Numbered from the stretch's first letter, positions 33,613 through 42,449 are shown. The stretch: 64,000 nt of DNA from JACCXE01 sp963718605 (GCA_963718605.1 OY970363.1:868001-932000), one strand, 5' to 3'. The notes: a model not told the origin generated them from the sequence alone. Program-made: numbers and translations.

Positions 33613-34793
33613 CTGTCGATGTCTCCGAGGATGAAGTAGAGCGACGCGAGGATCGTGATGACGTCGGGCACGTAGACGCCGCGCAGGATCCACGGCGCGA
33701 TCGAAATGTTGTTGAAGCTGGGTGTGCGGATTTTCACCCGGAACGGGCCGATGTCGCCCTTGGACACGACGTAGTAACCCATGACGCCGAGCGGGTTCTC
33801 CGTCTGCACGTAGGCCTCGCCCTCGGGCACCTTGATGATGCGCGGGACCTTGGTCATGATCGGCCCGGCGGGCAGTCCGTCGAGTAGCTGGTCGATGATC
33901 TTGGTCGACTCACGCGTTTCTTGGAGGCGCACCCAGTAGCGGGCGAAGCTGTCGCCGTCGGGGTGCGTCCACACCTTGAAGTCGGTGTGCTTCCACGCCA
34001 TCGCGATCGACGGGTCGTCGCGGCGCAGGTCCCAGTCGACACCCGACGCGCGCAGGTTGGCGCCGGACAGGCCGTAGTCGAGGGCGACGGCGGACGGAAC
34101 CACGCCGATGCCGCGGGTGCGGGTCTGGAAGATCTCGTTGCCGACGAGCAGGTCGTCCATCTGGTCGCAGAAGTCGCGCACCCGCTCCATGACTTCCTTG
34201 GCCTCGGCGATCCAACCCTTGGGCAGATCGTCTTTGAGACCGCCGACGCGGTCGAAGTTCGGGTGGAACCGACCGCCGGTCGCGGACTCGATGAGGTTCA
34301 AGACGTGCTCGCGGTCGCGGAACGCGTAGAAGACCGGCGTGATGGCGCCCAGCTGCACGCCCATGTCGCCGAGGAACAGCGTGATGTTCGCCAAGCGCGC
34401 CATCTCGAAGAGGATCGTGCGGATGTATTGGGCGCGCGGCGGCGCTTCGATACCCATGAGTTGCTCGGCCGCAAGGATGAACGGCACCTCGTTGGCAAAG
34501 CTGCCCAGCCAGTCGATGCGGTTCACGAGCGTCGTGACCTGTGGGTACTTCCGCACTTCGCACAACTTCTCGTAGCCGCGGTGCATGTAACCGGGGACGG
34601 GGTCGGCCCATAGGACTTGTTCGCCGTCGAGGCGCACCACGATGCGCAGGGTGCCGTGGGTGGCCGGGTGCTGCGGGCCGATGTTGAGGGTCATGCCCTC
34701 GGCTTCGAGTTCGACGTTGACCCGCGCGTCGGCGGCCTGCCCCGCGATGTACGCAGCCTTCTGCCACTCAGACGCGGTTTCAGTCACAGTCAT
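33609..34793 (-). CDS. nuoD: Complex I cluster 1, subunit NuoD
   Basis: 394-residue 49-kDa-type subunit. The quinone-site loop GPQHPATHG with its His is intact, followed by GYMHRGYEKLCE. At the position where canonical NuoD has the quinone-headgroup Tyr (DY in the family; Y121 of cluster 2 NuoD) this protein has W95 (NRIDWLGSFANE). The rest (RVGGLKDDLP, GVDWDLRRDDPS, ENPLGVMGYYVVS, RGVYVPDVITIL) is standard. ATG 34791-34793 has GGGAGG nine bases upstream. It is fully separate from NuoC, unlike the fused NuoCD of enterobacteria. Confidence 0.95.
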   Translation of the reverse strand: MTVTETASEWQKAAYIAGQAADARVNVELEAEGMTLNIGPQHPATHGTLRIVVRLDGEQVLWADPVPGYMHRGYEKLCEVRKYPQVTTLVNRIDWLGSFANEVPFILAAEQLMGIEAPPRAQYIRTILFEMARLANITLFLGDMGVQLGAITPVFYAFRDREHVLNLIESATGGRFHPNFDRVGGLKDDLPKGWIAEAKEVMERVRDFCDQMDDLLVGNEIFQTRTRGIGVVPSAVALDYGLSGANLRASGVDWDLRRDDPSIAMAWKHTDFKVWTHPDGDSFARYWVRLQETRESTKIIDQLLDGLPAGPIMTKVPRIIKVPEGEAYVQTENPLGVMGYYVVSKGDIGPFRVKIRTPSFNNISIAPWILRGVYVPDVITILASLYFILGDIDR

Positions 34794-34817
34794 CGTCCGG
34801 CCTCCCTTCGGGCGGCC

Positions 34818-34834
34818 GACCGCTGACAGCGGTC
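34818..34834. repeat. Perfect hairpin between nuoC and nuoD of cluster 1
   Basis: GACCGCT-GAC-AGCGGTC, a perfect 7-bp stem with a 3-base loop in the only sizeable gap (64 bp) of an operon whose other genes overlap or nearly touch. No T-run. It may tune mRNA stability or stoichiometry. Confidence 0.45.
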
Positions 34835-34857
34835 GCAGCGCACATGGTTCGCTTCGC

Positions 34858-35580
34858 TCACTCTGCGGCCGCCTCCTCTTCATCGCCGGCTTCTTCGCCG
34901 GGCATCGGTTCTTTGTCCACGAGACCCGGCCATGGCTTGATCTCGCGCGCGAGCAGGGGGAAGTCCTTCCGTAACGGGAAGCCCTCGAACGCGCCGGGCA
35001 GATACAAGTGGCGGAGGCCGGCGTGGCCCGCGAATTCGAAGCCGTACATCTCCCACGTCTCGCGCTCGTGCCAGTCGGCGCCGGCGAAGACGTCGGTGAT
35101 CGTCGCGACCGTCGGAGACTCGTCCGTCAGGTCGACCTTCAAGGTGATGCCGACTTTGGTGTCGACGTTGTTCAGTCGGCACATCACTTGGAAGCGCGTG
35201 TCGCCGCCGGCGTAGCCCGCGGTCATCGGGATGGCCGCCGCGGGTTCGGCGTCGGCGTCCCACACCTTCTCGGCGCTGAGGTTCGTGTTGTTCAGCCAGT
35301 CGAGGCCGGACAGGAAGCTGAAGTAGCGAAATCCGAGGGTCGTCTTGCAGAAGGCGACGACGTCGTGCCAGTTCTCATTCGCCACGCGCACCACCAAGTC
35401 ACCTTTGGCAATGTGGCTTCCGACAATGCCGTCACCGAACGCCGCGGTCAGCTGGCCGAGGAGCGCTTCGCGTACCGGGTCGGTTTCAACCGGCGGGGCT
35501 TCCTCCACGGCAACGGCCGCCGGCGCGTCGGTGCTTTCCGCCGGCGCGTCAGGGGTTTCCTCGGGCGGCGTATCGGTCAC
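34858..35580 (-). CDS. nuoC: Complex I cluster 1, subunit NuoC
   Basis: 240-residue 30-kDa-type subunit. An acidic, Ala/Pro-rich N-terminal extension of about 45 residues precedes the domain; the hallmark C-terminal motif is DVFAGADWHERETWEMYGFEFAGH followed by LYLPGAFEGFPLRKDFPL. A second acidic tail (EEAGDEEEAAAE) ends the protein. GTG 35578-35580 overlaps the nuoB stop as GTGA; extension further upstream would run through nuoB. Confidence 0.93.
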   Translation of the reverse strand: MTDTPPEETPDAPAESTDAPAAVAVEEAPPVETDPVREALLGQLTAAFGDGIVGSHIAKGDLVVRVANENWHDVVAFCKTTLGFRYFSFLSGLDWLNNTNLSAEKVWDADAEPAAAIPMTAGYAGGDTRFQVMCRLNNVDTKVGITLKVDLTDESPTVATITDVFAGADWHERETWEMYGFEFAGHAGLRHLYLPGAFEGFPLRKDFPLLAREIKPWPGLVDKEPMPGEEAGDEEEAAAE

Positions 35581-36092
35581 GAGATGGCTCCGCCGCCGAC
35601 GATGATCGGTTCGCCCCGCCAACGCACAGCCGGGTCTTCGTTTTGAATCCGTTCCTGCAGCAGCACGATGCCTTCGAGCAACGCTTCGGGCCGCGGCGGG
35701 CAACCGGGCACGTAGACATCGACCGGGATGATCTGGTCGACACCTTTGGTAACCGAGTAGCTGTCCCAGTAGGGGCCGCCACAGTTCGCGCAACTTCCCA
35801 TCGAGATCACGTACTTCGGGTCGGGCATCTGCTCGTAGAGGCGCTTGATCGGTGGTGCCATCTTGTCGGTGACGGTGCCGGAAATCACGACCAAGTCGGC
35901 CTGGCGGGCTGACGCCGGAAACGGGATGACGCCGAGGCGCATGACGTCGTAGCGGGGTGAGCCGAAGGCCGCGCCCATTTCGATCGCGCAGCACGCGAGG
36001 CCCCACTGGTAGACCCAGAGCGAGCGTTTGCGGCCGTAGTTCAGCAGCCAGGTGAGGGCCTTGGGCGAACGGCCCTTCTCGACTAGACCCAC
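35577..36092 (-). CDS. nuoB: Complex I cluster 1, subunit NuoB (cluster N2)
   Basis: 171-residue PSST homologue that holds the terminal 4Fe-4S centre N2. The four ligands are C34 and C35 in LACCAIEMGA, the Cys of GSCANCGG and the Cys of VPGCPPRPEALL. GTG 36090-36092 lies within the last codons of nuoA (10-bp overlap). No alternative in-frame start has a better context. Confidence 0.95.
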   Translation of the reverse strand: MGLVEKGRSPKALTWLLNYGRKRSLWVYQWGLACCAIEMGAAFGSPRYDVMRLGVIPFPASARQADLVVISGTVTDKMAPPIKRLYEQMPDPKYVISMGSCANCGGPYWDSYSVTKGVDQIIPVDVYVPGCPPRPEALLEGIVLLQERIQNEDPAVRWRGEPIIVGGGAIS

Positions 36093-36448
36093 CGCAGCAC
36101 GCCTTTCCGCCACGCGTAGACCAGGCCGAGGGCGAGGATCGCAATGAAGATCAGCATCTCGACGAGCCCGAAGGTGCCAAGGGATTCGAGGCGGACGGCC
36201 CACGGAAAGATGAACACGGCTTCGACGTCGAACATGACGAAGAGCAGCGCAAAGATGTAGTACCGGATCTGGCTTTGGCTCCAGCCGTCGCCCACGGGAT
36301 CGACGCCCGACTCGTACGTGAGGTACTTCTGCGGTTGCGGTCGCTTGGGTCGGATGAGGCTGGAAAGACCCAGCATTCCGGCCACCAAAGCGACCGCTGC
36401 ACCACCCAATATGGCGACCGTAAGAAAGCTGCCCAAGTAGTCCGACAT
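36083..36448 (-). CDS. nuoA: Complex I cluster 1, subunit NuoA
   Basis: 121-residue ND3 homologue with three helices. The conserved loop KYLTYESGVDPVGDG, whose length and flexibility gate the quinone site, is present, though with Ser where mitochondrial ND3 has the switch Cys. FALLFVMFDVEAVFIFPWAV is the second helix with its conserved acidic residues. First gene of cluster 1. Confidence 0.95.
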   Translation of the reverse strand: MSDYLGSFLTVAILGGAAVALVAGMLGLSSLIRPKRPQPQKYLTYESGVDPVGDGWSQSQIRYYIFALLFVMFDVEAVFIFPWAVRLESLGTFGLVEMLIFIAILALGLVYAWRKGVLRWV

Positions 36449-36485
36449 CGCTCGGCGAGCCTAGCGAGACAGGCGATAAACATGC

Positions 36486-36513
36486 GAAACCCTTGGTTTA
36501 TTCAAAGGGGTTC
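36486..36513. promoter_or_regulatory. Imperfect inverted repeat upstream of nuoA cluster 1
   Basis: GAAACCCTTGG-N6-CAAAGGGGTTC, nine of eleven arm positions pair. It lies 37 bp upstream of nuoA (minus) and 26 bp upstream of the VanZ-like start (plus), within the 91-bp divergent promoter region. Candidate operator. Confidence 0.4.
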
Positions 36514-36539
36514 TTTAGGTCGGCCTTAGACTTGGGCAG

Positions 36540-37178
36540 ATGGTCGGTGGTGGCCTCACGGGCACACTGCTCGGTCCGCTGGACTACATGTTCGGCGAGA
36601 CCCTTCAAGTCGCCATCGTGGTGGCTGTCCTTCTTGCCGTCGCCTTCGCCGTTATCGCTCGCTTCAACTCGTGGTCGTTCGAGCGCGCGGCGCGGAATTG
36701 GTTGCTCTTCACGAGCCTCGCGGCGATCTACTTGTTCACGCAGCACTCCCCCTACACCGGCCGCGGCCACATCCTCGACCTCAACCCGTTCAGCGACGTG
36801 AAGGCGGCGCGCTACTCGGACCATCGGCGCGATCTGGTGCTGGCCAACATCGCGTTGTTCGCGCCGCTCGGCGTGGCGTTGGCATGGCGCAGCGTGCGAT
36901 TCGGTCGAGCGCTGTCGGTCGCGCTCGGCCTTTCCGTCGCCGCTGAGGCGTTGCAATACATCGCCGGTCACGGTCGGATCGCGCAGATCGACGACGTCGT
37001 GTTCAACACGGGCGGCGCCGTGATCGGCTGGATCGTGGCCGCGGTTGTGCTCTGGCTCTTAGAAGGCCAGCGTCGCGTGGCGAGCCAGATCCAGCGCCGG
37101 ACCCGGCAAGACCCCGGACAGCACGGTGACAATCACCGCGATACCCAGCGCTATAGCCACCGCGCGGGGCGGGCGTAG
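36540..37178 (+). CDS. VanZ-family membrane protein
   Basis: 212 residues. Several helices and the VanZ signature are visible: DLNPFSDVK, LANIALFAPLGVAL and EALQYIAGHGRIAQIDDVVFNTGGAVIGW. VanZ itself raises teicoplanin resistance; most homologues have no assigned role. The last ~40 residues are a hydrophilic Arg/Gln-rich tail encoded antisense to the 3' end of nuoN of cluster 2 (120-bp convergent overlap). ATG at 36540 has a weak ribosome binding site. Confidence 0.78.
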   Translation: MVGGGLTGTLLGPLDYMFGETLQVAIVVAVLLAVAFAVIARFNSWSFERAARNWLLFTSLAAIYLFTQHSPYTGRGHILDLNPFSDVKAARYSDHRRDLVLANIALFAPLGVALAWRSVRFGRALSVALGLSVAAEALQYIAGHGRIAQIDDVVFNTGGAVIGWIVAAVVLWLLEGQRRVASQIQRRTRQDPGQHGDNHRDTQRYSHRAGRA

Positions 37179-38675
37179 CGCCGGATCCTTAGCCGTGACG
37201 GCGTCGTCGTCGCCCTCGGCCGGCGTGTACATCGCCAGCACGACCCGCAGGTACAAGAACGCCGCGACTACTGCGCTCAGCATGGCGATCACCGCCAGCG
37301 CGTAGCTCTTGGCCTCGACGGCAGCCGCGATCACTGAGAACTTCGCGATGAAGCCACCTGTAAGCGGCACCCCCGCTTGGGCCAGCAGGAAGATCGTGAA
37401 GAGCAGCGCGAGGCCGGGGCGCTTCTTGGCCAGGCCGCGGTAGTCGTTTACTGACTGGGCCACGTCGTGGGACGGGCCGCCGGCGACCGTGATTACGGCA
37501 AAAGCGCCGAGCAGCATGAAGGAGTAAATCGCGACGTACTCGAGCACGCTGGCGACGCCCTTGTCGGTGCCGGCTTGCAGGCCCACGAGGATGAAGCCGG
37601 CGTGGCTGATCGACGAATACGCCATCATGCGCTTCACGTCGGTCTGTACCGCGGCCATTACCGACCCGACGATGAGGCTCAACACGGCGAGCGCGGCGAC
37701 GAGCGGTTGCCAGTCGAGGCGCAGGGTTTCGAACGCGGTCATGAACACTCGCAACATGCCCGCGAACGCGCCGACCTTGGCCGCCGCGGCCATGAAACCG
37801 GACACGGGCGACGGTGACCCTTGGTACACGTCGGGCGCCCACGTGTGGAACGGCACCGCCGAGACCTTGAACGCGAAGCCGACGAGCAGCAGACCCATCC
37901 CGGCGAGCAACACGCCCGAGGTCGTGACGTTCTGCGTCAGGAACGAGCCGATCTCGTCCAGGTTGGTCGAGCCCGTTGCGCCGTACGTGAGCGCAACGCC
38001 GTAAAGGAACAATGCAGATGAGAACGCGGAGAGGATGAAGTACTTCATCGCCGCTTCTCGACCGAGGGCCCGGCGGCTATGGAACGCCGCGAGCACGAAC
38101 AGCGGCAGCGACAGAATTTCGAGGCCGAGGAACGTGACGATCAGATCGTTCGCGACCGCCATGATCATGGCGCCCGACGTGGCGAGCAGGACCAGCACCT
38201 GGAACTCGGGGCCCCGCGTCTGGTTCTCGCGTCGCAGCCATCCGTCGCCGATCAGCGTGGCGAGCGCGGCCACCGCGAGCAACAGGCCGACGACGAAAAT
38301 GCCGAAGCCGTCATTGGCGATCGCGCCTTCCACGGCGCGCGTGGCCGGCCCCCCCACTACCGACGATCCGAACTGGTTGACCACCGCGGGCGAGAGCTTG
38401 GCCACTGCTTTCGCGTGCTTGCTGTATTCGCTCCACCGGTAGAACAAGGGCACCGCCGCCGCGCCCAGGGTGACGAGCGTAAAGACGGTGTAGAGCGTCG
38501 TGCGATTGCGCTTGATGACTACGGCCGACAACAGCAGCAACAACAAGGCGCCGCCGATCACGAAGAACTCGGGCAGCAACAGCGAGTACTCGACGTGGGG
38601 CAGGTGGAAGGTCGAGGCCGTGTTCGTGGTGGTCGGGATCTGCACCGGGATCTGCGTCTGGGCCAGGAGATTCAT
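37059..38675 (-). CDS. nuoN: Complex I cluster 2, subunit NuoN
   Basis: 538-residue antiporter-like subunit. FLGLEILSLPLFVLAAFHSRRA, KYFILSAFSSALFLYG, GFAFKVSAVPFHTWAPDVYQGSP and VQTDVKRMMAYSSISHAGFILVG carry the membrane charges of the proton path. It is homologous to but clearly diverged from the cluster 1 NuoN. ATG overlaps the nuoM stop by one base (TAATG-type junction). The 3' end is overlapped by the VanZ-like gene on the other strand. Confidence 0.95.
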   Translation of the reverse strand: MNLLAQTQIPVQIPTTTNTASTFHLPHVEYSLLLPEFFVIGGALLLLLLSAVVIKRNRTTLYTVFTLVTLGAAAVPLFYRWSEYSKHAKAVAKLSPAVVNQFGSSVVGGPATRAVEGAIANDGFGIFVVGLLLAVAALATLIGDGWLRRENQTRGPEFQVLVLLATSGAMIMAVANDLIVTFLGLEILSLPLFVLAAFHSRRALGREAAMKYFILSAFSSALFLYGVALTYGATGSTNLDEIGSFLTQNVTTSGVLLAGMGLLLVGFAFKVSAVPFHTWAPDVYQGSPSPVSGFMAAAAKVGAFAGMLRVFMTAFETLRLDWQPLVAALAVLSLIVGSVMAAVQTDVKRMMAYSSISHAGFILVGLQAGTDKGVASVLEYVAIYSFMLLGAFAVITVAGGPSHDVAQSVNDYRGLAKKRPGLALLFTIFLLAQAGVPLTGGFIAKFSVIAAAVEAKSYALAVIAMLSAVVAAFLYLRVVLAMYTPAEGDDDAVTAKDPALRPPRAVAIALGIAVIVTVLSGVLPGPALDLARHATLAF

Positions 38676-40216
38676 TACTTCGCCTCTCCGTCAGTGGCGA
38701 CCCGCACGTGGTGGATCAATCGATCCACCGAAGGGTTGATGCGGTCGAGCACGGGCTTGGGATACACACCCATCCCGACGACGAGCAGCAGCAGTGGCAC
38801 CATCACGAGCTTCTCGCGCAGGTTCAGATCGAGCATTTTCTCGTTGTCGCCCGTCGGCTCGCCGTGAAAGACGCGTTGGTACACCCACAGCAGATAAATC
38901 GCGGCGAGCACTACGCCGAAGGTGGCCACGGCGGCCCACCAACGATGGGGCCCGAAGCTGCCGATCAACACGAGGAACTCGCCGACAAACCCGTTGAGCC
39001 CGGGCAAGCCGATTGAGCTCAGCATCACGACCGTGAAGATGCCCGCCAGCACGGGCGCAACCTTTTGCAGGCCGCTGAGTTCGCTGATGGCCCGCGTGTG
39101 GCGGCGCTCGTAGATCCATCCGACGAGCAGGAACAGGGCTCCCGTGGACACGCCGTGGTTGATCATTTGGATCACGCCGCCCGACATGCCCTGGCTCGTA
39201 AACGCGAACGTGCCCAGCACGATGAAGCCCATGTGCGCCACTGAGGAATACGCGACGAGGCGCTTGAGGTCTTTCTGTACTGCTGCGATCGCGGCGCCGT
39301 AGATGATGCCGATCACGGCGAGCGTGATCATGAGCGGCGCCAAGTCGTGCGCCGCTTTCGGGAACAGCTCGAGCGAGAAGCGCAGGAAGCCGTACGTACC
39401 CATCTTCAGCAACACACCGGCGAGGATTACCGAACCGGCGGTCGGTGCCTCCGTGTGCGCGTCGGGTAGCCACGTGTGGAGCGGGAACAACGGCACCTTC
39501 ACGGCGAAGGCCACGCCGAACGCAAGGAAGAGCCAGCGGGCCGTGGCCCCGCTCACGCCCGGGTCCTTCGCCAACGTGATTAGGTCGAAGGTGACGGCGT
39601 GGCCGCCACGGGCATGCAGGAAGACCACGGCGATCATGCCCACGAGCAGGAACGCCGAACCGGCCAGCGTGTAGAGGAAGAACTTCATGGCCGCGTAGTC
39701 CTTGCGGCCGTGGCCCCAGTTCGCGATCAGGAAGTACATCGGCACGAGCACGACTTCGAAGAAGACGAAGAACAGGAATAGGTCGAGCGCCAGGAACGTG
39801 CCCATACAGCCGGCTTCGAGAATCAGGACCCACGCGACGTAGCTCTTGACGTTGTCGCCCACGACCGGCCCGATAAGCGCCAGCGGGAAGAGCAGACCGG
39901 TGAGCGCGATCAGGAACAGGCTGATGCCGTCGACACCGAGCTTCCAGTGGATGCCGAAGCTCTTGATCCAGACGTGATCGGTGACGAACTGGTAGTTCCC
40001 GTTGCCGGCCTTGAAGCGAATCAGGAGATATGCGGCCAACACACCCGTGGCGACGCTGCCGAGAACGCCGACCATGCGGATCACGTCGAGGCGTTGCTTG
40101 GGCAGAACCGCCACGAGCAGCGCCGCCAGTACGGGCACCACCACGAGCGCGGTGAGCAGCGGGAAGCCGGTGGCCGCGTGGAAGTGCGGCGCCTCGGCCG
40201 CGAGGAGCGCGTTCAC
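38675..40216 (-). CDS. nuoM: Complex I cluster 2, subunit NuoM
   Basis: 513 residues. FFVFFEVVLVPMYFLIANWGHG, GVAFAVKVPLFPLHTWLPDAHTEAPT and VQKDLKRLVAYSSVAHMGFIVLG are the pump motifs. GTG start (40214-40216) overlaps the nuoL stop as GTGA. Confidence 0.95.
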   Translation of the reverse strand: MNALLAAEAPHFHAATGFPLLTALVVVPVLAALLVAVLPKQRLDVIRMVGVLGSVATGVLAAYLLIRFKAGNGNYQFVTDHVWIKSFGIHWKLGVDGISLFLIALTGLLFPLALIGPVVGDNVKSYVAWVLILEAGCMGTFLALDLFLFFVFFEVVLVPMYFLIANWGHGRKDYAAMKFFLYTLAGSAFLLVGMIAVVFLHARGGHAVTFDLITLAKDPGVSGATARWLFLAFGVAFAVKVPLFPLHTWLPDAHTEAPTAGSVILAGVLLKMGTYGFLRFSLELFPKAAHDLAPLMITLAVIGIIYGAAIAAVQKDLKRLVAYSSVAHMGFIVLGTFAFTSQGMSGGVIQMINHGVSTGALFLLVGWIYERRHTRAISELSGLQKVAPVLAGIFTVVMLSSIGLPGLNGFVGEFLVLIGSFGPHRWWAAVATFGVVLAAIYLLWVYQRVFHGEPTGDNEKMLDLNLREKLVMVPLLLLVVGMGVYPKPVLDRINPSVDRLIHHVRVATDGEAK

Positions 40217-42132
40217 GCGAAGCTCCGGAAGACGACCCAGGCAAGCAAGGCGGCGGTCCCGCCGGCGACGATGAGCGCGTAGCTGCGGACGTAGCCGGTC
40301 TGCGCCGTGCGCAGCACCCCGCCGCCCTTACCGACCAGCGTGGCGACGCCGTTGACCGCGCCGTCCACCACGTTTGCGTCGACGCTGAAGGACGCGTCGG
40401 CCAAGGCGCGCGACGGGCGCACCACAAGCGTGTCGACGACGGTGTCGGCGTTGTATGCGTTGGCTAACAACCGGGGCTCGAGGGCTGGGATGTCCGTGGC
40501 GTTCCACCAGCGGGCCCGGGCGTACAGGACGCCGATCAGGGCGGCGGCAGTTGTGACCGCAACCAGGCCGAGCTTGAGCGCGGTGGAGCTGTGGTATTCG
40601 GCGAGCGACTCCCCGAAGACCGGGTGCAAGAAGTTGTGCAGCACCTCGAACCGATGGCTGAACGGCAGGTTGAGGGCACCGCCCACGGTGGCCAACGCGG
40701 CGAGGATCACGAGCGGCGCCGTCATGACCCAGGGCGACTCGTGGGGCGCGTGGTCGTCGGTGTGGGCGGGTTCGGCGTCCGCGGCGTCTGCGTGCTCGGC
40801 CGCATGACCCTCACCGAAGCGTTCCTTGCCGTAGAAGACGAGGATCACTTGACGGGTCATGTAATAGGCAGTGAGCAGCGCTGTAATGAGTCCGACGGCC
40901 CACAACACCGGGCTCTTGTGGAACGCGGCGAGGAGAATTTCGTCCTTCGACCAGAAGCCGGCGAAGGGCGGCACTCCCGCGATGGCGAGCCAGCCGATGA
41001 TGAAGGTGAACGCGGTGATCGGCATGTACTTGCGCAGCGCGCCCATCTTCTTCATGTCTTGCTCGTGGTGCATGCCGTGGATGACCGAGCCGGCGCCCAG
41101 GAACATGAGGGCCTTGAAGAACGCGTGCGTGACCATGTGGAAGATCGCCGCGTCATATGCGCCAGCGCCGACGGCGAGCATCATGTAGCCGAGTTGGCTC
41201 ACGGTGGAATACGCCAGCACTTTCTTGATGTCGTTTTGTGCGCACGCGATGGTCGCCGCGATAAATGCGGTGGCAACGCCGACTATTGCGATCACGGTGG
41301 ACGCCGCCGGTGCCTGGGCGAGCACCGGAGCAACCCGGCACAGCAGGTACACGCCGGCGGTGACCATCGTGGCGGCGTGAATGAGCGCGGAGACAGGCGT
41401 GGGGCCTTCCATCGCGTCGGGCAGCCAGATGTACAGCGGCAACTGCGCGGACTTGCCGGCGGCGCCCACGAACAGCAACAACGCGATGCCGGTGGCGGTG
41501 GACTTGGTGAGTGTCGACTGGTTCAGCGCCGTGAAGTCGAGCGAGCCGATCGTGACGAACACGAGCGACATCGCGAGCATGAACCCGACGTCGCCCACGC
41601 GGTTCGTGACGAACGCCTTCTTGCCCGCAGCGGCGGCGGTCGGCCGCTCGAACCAGAAGCTGATGAGCAGGTACGAGCAGGCGCCGACGCCTTCCCACCC
41701 GAGGAACGCCACCAGCATCGAGCTGCCCAGCACGAGCATCAACATCGAGAACGCGAACAGGTTCAGGTACACGAAGAACTTCGGATACTTCTCGTCGCCG
41801 TGCATGTAGCCGACCGAATACAGATGAATCAGCGTGCCGACGCCGGTGACGAACAACGCCATCGTGATGCTCAGAGGGTCGATGAGCAGCGCGGCGTCGA
41901 CGTGCAGTGAGCCGGCGGTGATCCATGTGAACAACTTCTGGATGTGGTGGCGCTCTTCACCGTGGAGCTGGAGCAGTCCGGCGAAGGTGATGCAAGCGCT
42001 GATGAACGCGCCACCCATCGCCGTGGTAGCGATCCAGCCCGACAGCGGGTCGCCGATGCGCTTGCCGAAGAACAGCAGGATCGTGAAACCGACGAGCGGG
42101 CAGAGCGGGATGAAGGCGGCGGCGTCAATCAC
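40213..42132 (-). CDS. nuoL: Complex I cluster 2, subunit NuoL
   Basis: 639 residues, the usual length. GWEGVGACSYLLISFWF, GKSAQLPLYIWLPDAMEGPTPVSALIHAATMV and QNDIKKVLAYSTVSQLGYMM are conserved. A His/Asp-rich loop (HAAEHADAADAEPAHTDDHAPHE) lies before the C-terminal helices. GTG start 42130-42132, 11 bp after nuoK. Confidence 0.95.
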   Translation of the reverse strand: MIDAAAFIPLCPLVGFTILLFFGKRIGDPLSGWIATTAMGGAFISACITFAGLLQLHGEERHHIQKLFTWITAGSLHVDAALLIDPLSITMALFVTGVGTLIHLYSVGYMHGDEKYPKFFVYLNLFAFSMLMLVLGSSMLVAFLGWEGVGACSYLLISFWFERPTAAAAGKKAFVTNRVGDVGFMLAMSLVFVTIGSLDFTALNQSTLTKSTATGIALLLFVGAAGKSAQLPLYIWLPDAMEGPTPVSALIHAATMVTAGVYLLCRVAPVLAQAPAASTVIAIVGVATAFIAATIACAQNDIKKVLAYSTVSQLGYMMLAVGAGAYDAAIFHMVTHAFFKALMFLGAGSVIHGMHHEQDMKKMGALRKYMPITAFTFIIGWLAIAGVPPFAGFWSKDEILLAAFHKSPVLWAVGLITALLTAYYMTRQVILVFYGKERFGEGHAAEHADAADAEPAHTDDHAPHESPWVMTAPLVILAALATVGGALNLPFSHRFEVLHNFLHPVFGESLAEYHSSTALKLGLVAVTTAAALIGVLYARARWWNATDIPALEPRLLANAYNADTVVDTLVVRPSRALADASFSVDANVVDGAVNGVATLVGKGGGVLRTAQTGYVRSYALIVAGGTAALLAWVVFRSFA

Positions 42133-42143
42133 GTTGGTAGCGC

Positions 42144-42449
42144 CTAACCCTTCAGGATGTGGAGGTCGTCGGCGGTGGCGTTGGAGCGGCGACGGAAGAT
42201 AGCCACGATGACCCCAAGGCCAACAACTACTTCGGCGGCGGCCACAACCATCACGAAGAAGACGATGGCCTGGCCTCCAATGTCGTTGAGTTCACGCGCG
42301 AACGACACGAAGGTGAGGTTCACGGCGTTCAGCATCAACTCGACGCACATGAACATGATCAACACGTTTCGGCGCACGAGCAGGCCGATCGCGCCGATGC
42401 TGAACAGCGCGGCCGCGAGCGTGAGATACCAGGCAACCCCGACCGTCAT
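42144..42449 (-). CDS. nuoK: Complex I cluster 2, subunit NuoK
   Basis: 101 residues, three helices, with the two conserved glutamates in FMCVELMLNAVNL and VAAAEVVVGLG. ATG 42447-42449 overlaps the nuoJ stop as ATGA. Confidence 0.95.
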   Translation of the reverse strand: MTVGVAWYLTLAAALFSIGAIGLLVRRNVLIMFMCVELMLNAVNLTFVSFARELNDIGGQAIVFFVMVVAAAEVVVGLGVIVAIFRRRSNATADDLHILKG

